From: CAYGVT01 sp964353355 | Lineage (GTDB): Archaea; Thermoplasmatota; DTKX01; GCA-020343715 | DNA length: 64,000 bases | Reading direction: 5' to 3' | Assembly (NCBI GenBank): GCA_964353355.1 | Contig: CAYGVT010000070.1 | Span: 83,890 to 147,889 of the forward strand | Shown here: piece after piece, positions 60,042 through 64,000 of the stretch | Layout of the letters: every line of letters starts with the position of its first letter | Position numbering within the stretch: position 1 is the stretch's first letter | Translations under genes and position numbers: made by a program | The notes under the pieces: generated by a model | What the model was told of the DNA's origin: nothing | What the model saw: only the letters and a program-made list of their open reading frames with translations | Databases searched by the model: none

Positions 60042-60632
60042 ATGCCACCTGTCCTCGTGGCCCTGCTCGGCTCGCCCCGCCGCGGCAACTCCCGCGCGCT
60101 GCTCGACGCGGTAGTCGAGGGCGCGCGCTCGGCGCGCCCCGACGTCGAGGTCCATGTGGTCGAGGCCTATGGCGTCCGCGTGGGGCCGTGCGACGCGTGC
60201 AGGGCATGCGAGGGCCCTGACGCGAGCGAGGGCTGCGCGACCGAGGACGACGACTGGCCTCGCATCGAGGCCCTTCTGCGCGCCGCGGACGCGCTCGTCG
60301 TGGCCTCCCCCGTCTACTTCAGGGGCCTGCCCGCGCCCCTCAAGGCCATCGTGGACCGGCTGCAGGCGATGTGGATGCTGCGGGAGCGGGGCGGGCGCGT
60401 CGCGGCCAATGCGGGACCCCACAGGCGCGCCGCCGTCGTCCTGGTCGCTGGCCAAGGGCGAGGCATGTTCGACGGCGCGCGTGGCGAGGTCAGCGCCGCC
60501 ACGCGCACGCTGGGGTTCGAGGCCGCGGGCGAGCTGCTCGCAGAGGGGCTCGAGGGCTCCGCGGACGCCTCAGGGCGCCCTGACCTGCTGAACCGCGCCC
60601 GCGCGCTCGGACGCGCCCTGCTGACCGTCTAG
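60042..60632 (+). CDS. Flavodoxin-like NAD(P)H:FMN or iron-sulfur flavoprotein
   Basis: The 196-residue protein has the flavodoxin-like FMN-binding loop LLGSPRRGNSRALLDA at its N-terminus and ALVVASPVYFRGLPAPLKAI for the second flavin loop. Between them CDACRACEGPDASEGC gives a C-x2-C-x2-C-x8-C set, close to the compact [4Fe-4S] motif of archaeal iron-sulfur flavoproteins (usually with 4-7 residues before the last Cys). The likely role is electron transfer or reduction of peroxide, oxygen or quinone; uncertain. The ATG at 60042 fits the family; the frame is open from a GTG at 60006. It ends overlapping a convergent gene by 4 nt. Confidence 0.85.
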   Translation: MPPVLVALLGSPRRGNSRALLDAVVEGARSARPDVEVHVVEAYGVRVGPCDACRACEGPDASEGCATEDDDWPRIEALLRAADALVVASPVYFRGLPAPLKAIVDRLQAMWMLRERGGRVAANAGPHRRAAVVLVAGQGRGMFDGARGEVSAATRTLGFEAAGELLAEGLEGSADASGRPDLLNRARALGRALLTV

Positions 60633-62128
60633 CGAAGCCTCAGGTACCAGTACGCGGCAGCGCAGCCGATCGCGACGAAGATGAGGGCGATGACCGCATA
60701 GCCGAGCGGGGTGCGGAGGGGGGGGACCTCGATGACCTCGCCGAGGGTGATGTCGATGAGCTTGTCCTCGTCCATGACGACGGTCTTCTTGGCCGTCGAG
60801 GGGCCGGACCTGATGGTGACCCTGTGGCCGCCCGCGTTCACCCGCGTGCCGTTCGCGAGGACCTTCCAGCCCTCGAGCACGATGCCGCCCGTGACGTTGC
60901 CGTAGGAGTCGGTCGTGTAGTTGAACTCGGCGGAGCCGTTGGCGACCCTCACCTTGACCTCGGCCAGGGTGACGTTCCGGCCGTCGCTGTCCCTGACGTG
61001 GATGCTGAGCGTCCAGAGCTGGCTTATGCGCGCGAGGGCGTTGGGCCGCCCGGCCAGGTCGGTCCAGACCGTGCCATCGTCGTGGAGGCCCTTGCCCACG
61101 ACGTATGCCCCGAGCTGGGTGTTGTTGCCGATGTGGTCCGCCCGCAGCGTGTAGCCATCGCCGGGGCAGTCCTTGGACGAGAGCCCGTTGGTGTTGTCCA
61201 CGAGGAGCGTCTGTTCGATGAGCACGCCCGCGCACATGTACATGTTGAGCCCGTCCAGGTTGTTGTGGATGCGGCACGTGCTGACGACGACGTCCCCGTC
61301 CAGCTCCGTCATGCGGATGCCCACCGTGTTGTGGTGCACCTCGCACGAGATGATGTCCGCCTTGGTCTCCTTCACGAGCTCCACGGCGTTCTCCTTGCAG
61401 TAGGACACCTCGCAGTCGCGAAGCTCGAGCTCGGATGTGAGCGCCCCGATGCCCGTCGTCTCGTTGACGGCGGTGTTGGGCATGATCTTGGTGTGCACGA
61501 GGGTGGCCTTCGCCTTGTTGAGGATCATGCCCACCTTGGTGAAGGTCTCGATGGTGCTGTTTTGGGCGGTCACGGTCGCGCCGTCCTTGGCGACGATGCC
61601 GTAGGCCCCTCCGGTGAGCGTGCAGTTCTCCAGCGAGATGCGCGCGGACGCACCCGAGCCGAAGACGGCCATCGCCTCGCTGTTCTTGACGGTCGTGTCC
61701 TCGAGCTCGACGATCCCGTTCACGCATTTGATGCCGCCACCGTCGAGGAGGCTCCCGCTCAGGTTGTCGATGGAGGACCGCTTGGCGGTGAAGAGGCCCT
61801 CGACCTTGAAGAACATGTACTTGGAGCGGCTCTCGGCCTGGACCGTGACATCCTCGAACGTGAGCGAGCCGCCGTCCATGACGATGAAGGCGACCAGGCC
61901 GCTCTGGGTGATGTTGTAGGTGATGTCGTAGCGGCGCACGACCATGGTGCCGTAGATGGTGATGCGGGCCTCCAGGAACTTGTCGTCGTCCTCCCATATC
62001 AGGGTGTCATCGGTACTCACGATGATCTCGGTGGTGCTCTGTGCGGAGGCGTGCGGGAGCGCGAGGGTCAGCGCCGCGGGGGCTAGCAGCAGCATGAGCA
62101 GGCATGCGACGATGGTCCTTCGCCACAT
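60629..62128 (-). CDS. Membrane-anchored parallel beta-helix surface protein
   Basis: 499 residues: signal peptide (MWRRTIVACLLMLLLAPAAL), a parallel beta-helix (about 50-330; LTFEDVTVQ, VELEDTTVKNSEAMAV, ISLENCTLTGGAYGIV, ADIISCEVHHNTVGIRM), then a carboxypeptidase-regulatory-like junction (LWTLSIHVRDSDGRNVTLAE), one membrane helix (about 473-493) and a tiny tail. It is a reduced version of the giant surface proteins without the Ig stalk. It lies about 10 kb from them, which suggests a shared family expansion. Ligand unknown. Convergent with the flavoprotein gene, overlapping by 4 nt. Confidence 0.88.
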   Translation of the reverse strand: MWRRTIVACLLMLLLAPAALTLALPHASAQSTTEIIVSTDDTLIWEDDDKFLEARITIYGTMVVRRYDITYNITQSGLVAFIVMDGGSLTFEDVTVQAESRSKYMFFKVEGLFTAKRSSIDNLSGSLLDGGGIKCVNGIVELEDTTVKNSEAMAVFGSGASARISLENCTLTGGAYGIVAKDGATVTAQNSTIETFTKVGMILNKAKATLVHTKIMPNTAVNETTGIGALTSELELRDCEVSYCKENAVELVKETKADIISCEVHHNTVGIRMTELDGDVVVSTCRIHNNLDGLNMYMCAGVLIEQTLLVDNTNGLSSKDCPGDGYTLRADHIGNNTQLGAYVVGKGLHDDGTVWTDLAGRPNALARISQLWTLSIHVRDSDGRNVTLAEVKVRVANGSAEFNYTTDSYGNVTGGIVLEGWKVLANGTRVNAGGHRVTIRSGPSTAKKTVVMDEDKLIDITLGEVIEVPPLRTPLGYAVIALIFVAIGCAAAYWYLRLR

Positions 62129-62304
62129 GGCGCGGGGATAGGGGGCGCCCCCATATTGCCTTTGCGGTGCGATTTGGAACGGTCGCCAGGGCCTGCTGGC
62201 CCTCCAAGAAGGGCGCCCGGATGCCCTCGGCAGGCGGTCGCGCCGGTCGCCGAGCCCTGGCGGGGCCCAGAAGGCTCATCTACCCCGAGCGCGATGGCAC
62301 GCGC

Positions 62305-62706
62305 ATGAGCCGCATAGACCACATAGGCGTCGCCGTGCAGGACCTGGAGGCGGCCATGAGGCCATGGGTCGAGGGCCTCGGGCTCAAGGTCGCGGCAGTC
62401 GAGACGCTCGAGTCAGAGCGGGTCAAGGTGGCCATGCTGCCGGTGGGGGAGACCAAGCTCGAGCTCTTGGAGCCCACGTCGCCCGAGAGCGCGGTAGCCA
62501 AGTTCATCGAGAAGCGCGGGACCGGCATCCACCACATCGCCCTCCACGTGGAGAGCGCGGCCGTCGCCCTGGAGGCCCTGAGGGCCGCGGGCGTGCCCCT
62601 CATCGACCAGGTCCCCAGGCAGGGCGCGGGCGGCACCAAGGTGGGCTTCGCCCACCCGAAGGGCTTCGGCGGGGTGCTCGTCGAGGTCGTCGAGGGCCAC
62701 CACTGA
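62305..62706 (+). CDS. mce: Methylmalonyl-CoA epimerase
   Basis: The 133-residue VOC-superfamily metalloenzyme interconverts (2R)- and (2S)-methylmalonyl-CoA, linking propionate or odd-chain/branched carbon to succinyl-CoA. It begins MSRIDHIGVAVQDLEAAM, with metal-binding His. KLELLEPTSPESAVAKFIEK carries a Glu ligand and GTGIHHIALHV a His, and FGGVLVEVVE carries the last Glu. Length is normal. The B12-dependent mutase that would partner it is not in this window. The ATG at 62305 is the family start; longer in-frame extension upstream is unlike the family. Confidence 0.93.
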   Translation: MSRIDHIGVAVQDLEAAMRPWVEGLGLKVAAVETLESERVKVAMLPVGETKLELLEPTSPESAVAKFIEKRGTGIHHIALHVESAAVALEALRAAGVPLIDQVPRQGAGGTKVGFAHPKGFGGVLVEVVEGHH

Positions 62707-62794
62707 GATGGGGCCTGGGGGCCGTGGGCCTCGGTCGCACTCTCGACCCCCTGACCACACCCGGGGGCGGGGCTGAATACCATTCACAGCAATG

Positions 62795-62803
62795 TCTATA
62801 TCC
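62795..62803 (+). promoter_or_regulatory. TATA element of the DUF3795 gene
   Basis: TCTATATCC, about 30 nt before the ATG at 62829, fits a nearly leaderless transcript and sets that start within a longer open frame. Confidence 0.5.
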
Positions 62804-62828
62804 GGCCCCCGCGGTTTGGAACATCCGC

Positions 62829-63239
62829 ATGACACAGATGAGAAGGGAGCTTATCGCCCCATGTGGCATGAACTGCAACCTCTGCAGCTGGGTCGTCGAC
62901 CCGTCGAAGCCTGGCTGCGTCGGCTGTCGCCCTCGGGGCCGGGGCTGCATCCACAAGAAGGGGCTCTGCAGGAAACTGGCCGAACAGGAGATCGACTTCT
63001 GCCATAAATGCAAAAGCTACCCGTGCGAGAACCTCCTGGCCCTCGAGGACCGGTACAACAGGGCTCACAACTACAGCTTCATCGAGAACCTGGACTACAT
63101 CAAGAAGCGGGGCATGCCGGCATTCCTCGAGAGGGAGGCGAGGAGGTACAGGTGCAAGGGGTGTGGGAAGTTCCTGACCATCCACAATGACAGATGCCCC
63201 CATTGTGGGGACAGGTACAAACGAAGCGACAGAAGATGA
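62829..63239 (+). CDS. DUF3795-type cysteine-rich protein
   Basis: The 136-residue protein begins with IAPCGMNCNLCSWVV, the C-x3-C-x2-C start typical of DUF3795. PGCVGCRPRGRGCIHKKGLC and FCHKCKSYPCENL continue the cysteine pattern of that family. A zinc ribbon (YRCKGCGKFLTIHNDRCPHC) is added at the C-terminus. The family is widespread in archaea and anaerobic bacteria; its function is unknown, and metal binding is likely. Its start is set by a TATA element about 30 nt upstream. Confidence 0.85.
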   Translation: MTQMRRELIAPCGMNCNLCSWVVDPSKPGCVGCRPRGRGCIHKKGLCRKLAEQEIDFCHKCKSYPCENLLALEDRYNRAHNYSFIENLDYIKKRGMPAFLEREARRYRCKGCGKFLTIHNDRCPHCGDRYKRSDRR

Positions 63240-63318
63240 CCCCGGGCGCAAGGCCCGGCGCTCCCGCTGCCGTCCCTGGTCAAGGTATTTCCTGGATGGG
63301 CCGGCGTGGGAGGCGCAG

Positions 63319-63786
63319 TCAATCGATGGGTATGTGGATTAAGGTCAGCGTCTCCTCGGGAGGGACCCCTCTCGGGTCGTTCAGGTACATCTCCCTTATC
63401 GGGCCGACGACCTTCCTCCGCTCCTTGCCGATCCATGAGAACATCTTCTGATATGTCCGCTCGCACTCCTTGTACGGCCCCTTGTGCACGGCCGTCAGCA
63501 TCTTCCCCCCCGGCAGCGCGTAGAACTTGATCTCATCTGTGCCCTCGACCTCCCCGGCGACGGGGACGACGACCTCCACGACCGCGCATCCCGCGGCGTT
63601 GGCCCTCTTGACCTCCTCGGCGCATGTCTCGTGGCACACGAAGGTCGGCATCCCGGCTATCCGTGCCCCCCTCGCATTCAGATGGCCAAACAGCTCAGCG
63701 AGCATCTGGGGTATCATCTGGTAAGTGCCTTTCCTGGTAAGGCCCATGACCATCTGCGGTCCGACGTCCTCTATCTTGATATCCAT
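63319..63786 (-). CDS. GyrI-like small-molecule-binding domain protein
   Basis: The 155-residue protein matches the AraC-effector/GyrI-like fold (SOUL-type): MVMGLTRKGTYQMIPQMLAE, ARIAGMPTFVCHE, VVEVVVPVAGEVEGTDEIKF, GGKMLTAVHKGPYKECERTY and TLTLIHIPID at the end. Such stand-alone domains bind or hydrolyse hydrophobic small molecules, or partner with transcription factors. No DNA-binding domain is present. The ATG at 63786 is used; a GTG two codons earlier is possible. A TATA element lies about 40 nt upstream. Confidence 0.85.
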   Translation of the reverse strand: MDIKIEDVGPQMVMGLTRKGTYQMIPQMLAELFGHLNARGARIAGMPTFVCHETCAEEVKRANAAGCAVVEVVVPVAGEVEGTDEIKFYALPGGKMLTAVHKGPYKECERTYQKMFSWIGKERRKVVGPIREMYLNDPRGVPPEETLTLIHIPID

Positions 63787-63823
63787 CTTCACGCACCTGT
63801 GGCCCCGGTCATGGGAGCGTTCG

Positions 63824-63829
63824 TATATA
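63824..63829 (-). promoter_or_regulatory. TATA box of the GyrI-like gene
   Basis: TATATA, about 40 nt before the ATG at 63786, leaving a leader of about 13 nt. Confidence 0.5.
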
Positions 63830-63866
63830 GCACTTGGGGGGGTGGGTGGGTGGGGTGGAGCGAAAG

Positions 63867-64000
63867 GTGCGCCATGGTAGCGACGGACACTGGCGGGTGC
63901 AAGTCCCGCCCGAGCAGGAACCTGTTGGCTCGGTAGCGAGGGGAGCTATTATATGGAGCAATCCTATATAGTAGGAGCCTCCCGACAAAGGGATATTGAG
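63867..64000 (+). mobile_element. Possible 5' end of a group II intron (cut by window edge)
   Basis: The stretch begins GTGCGCC, a typical group II intron 5' boundary. It continues with GGACACT, a stem-loop GGCGGG-TGCAAGT-CCCGCC (63891-63909), and then GAGCAGGAACCTGTTGGCTC, the order and style of domain I in many group II introns. No coding frame is seen. The reverse transcriptase and the catalytic domain V would lie beyond the window, so this remains a tentative call. An alternative is another structured RNA. Confidence 0.35.

Overview
The window is about 64 kb of high-GC archaeal DNA. Archaeal markers include Orc1/Cdc6, RNA polymerase subunit K next to ribosomal protein uS2 and a Memo-family protein, stand-alone Elp3, a Tsr3-family protein, a geranylgeranyl reductase, a tetraether-synthase-like radical SAM enzyme, a TrmB-family regulator and TATA-box promoters. 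Several genes look leaderless (TATA element about 26 nt before the start codon) and others carry GGAGG/GGTGA ribosome binding sites. Gene content and GC suggest a tetraether-making Euryarchaeota/Thermoplasmatota-type organism; the exact lineage is inference.

Layout. 1-1.5 kb: end of an unknown gene, a small membrane protein and Tsr3. 1.5-5.6 kb: a lipid block (Tes-like radical SAM enzyme, ferredoxin, geranylgeranyl reductase) divergent from a TrmB regulator. 5.6-8.5 kb: split glycine dehydrogenase. 8.6-12 kb: a six-CARDB surface protein with a cytoplasmic zinc ribbon. 12.2-16.3 kb: Elp3, a KaiC-like ATPase with a ribbon-helix-helix partner, an endonuclease-III-like glycosylase and a small membrane protein. 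16.4-19.4 kb: HflX and Orc1/Cdc6, with three origin-recognition-box-like sequences and an AT-rich tract that make this a candidate replication origin. 19.6-25 kb: two signal peptidase I paralogues, dCMP deaminase, a TPR protein, a zinc-ribbon protein and RlmE.

25.3-51.4 kb is the dominant feature: five paralogous giant surface proteins (about 1480-1950 aa). Four are in one tightly coupled operon; the fifth has its own promoter. Each has a signal peptide, a long parallel beta-helix often very rich in Tyr, a conserved junction module, exactly six Ig-like repeats by my count, one membrane helix and a short cytoplasmic tail. They are followed by a permease-ATPase-permease (MacB/FtsX-type) transporter. 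A smaller beta-helix protein (60.6-62.1 kb) and a PKD-repeat protein (57.1-59.8 kb) extend the cell-surface theme.

55-64 kb: Memo, uS2 and RpoK, the PKD protein, tRNA-Val(UAC), an iron-sulfur flavoprotein-like reductase, the small beta-helix protein, methylmalonyl-CoA epimerase, a DUF3795 protein and a GyrI-like protein. The right edge resembles the 5' end of a group II intron, cut by the window.

Two genes lack a canonical start codon where one is expected: the first giant surface gene (ACG) and rpoK (CTG). These are either unusual initiators or sequence errors.
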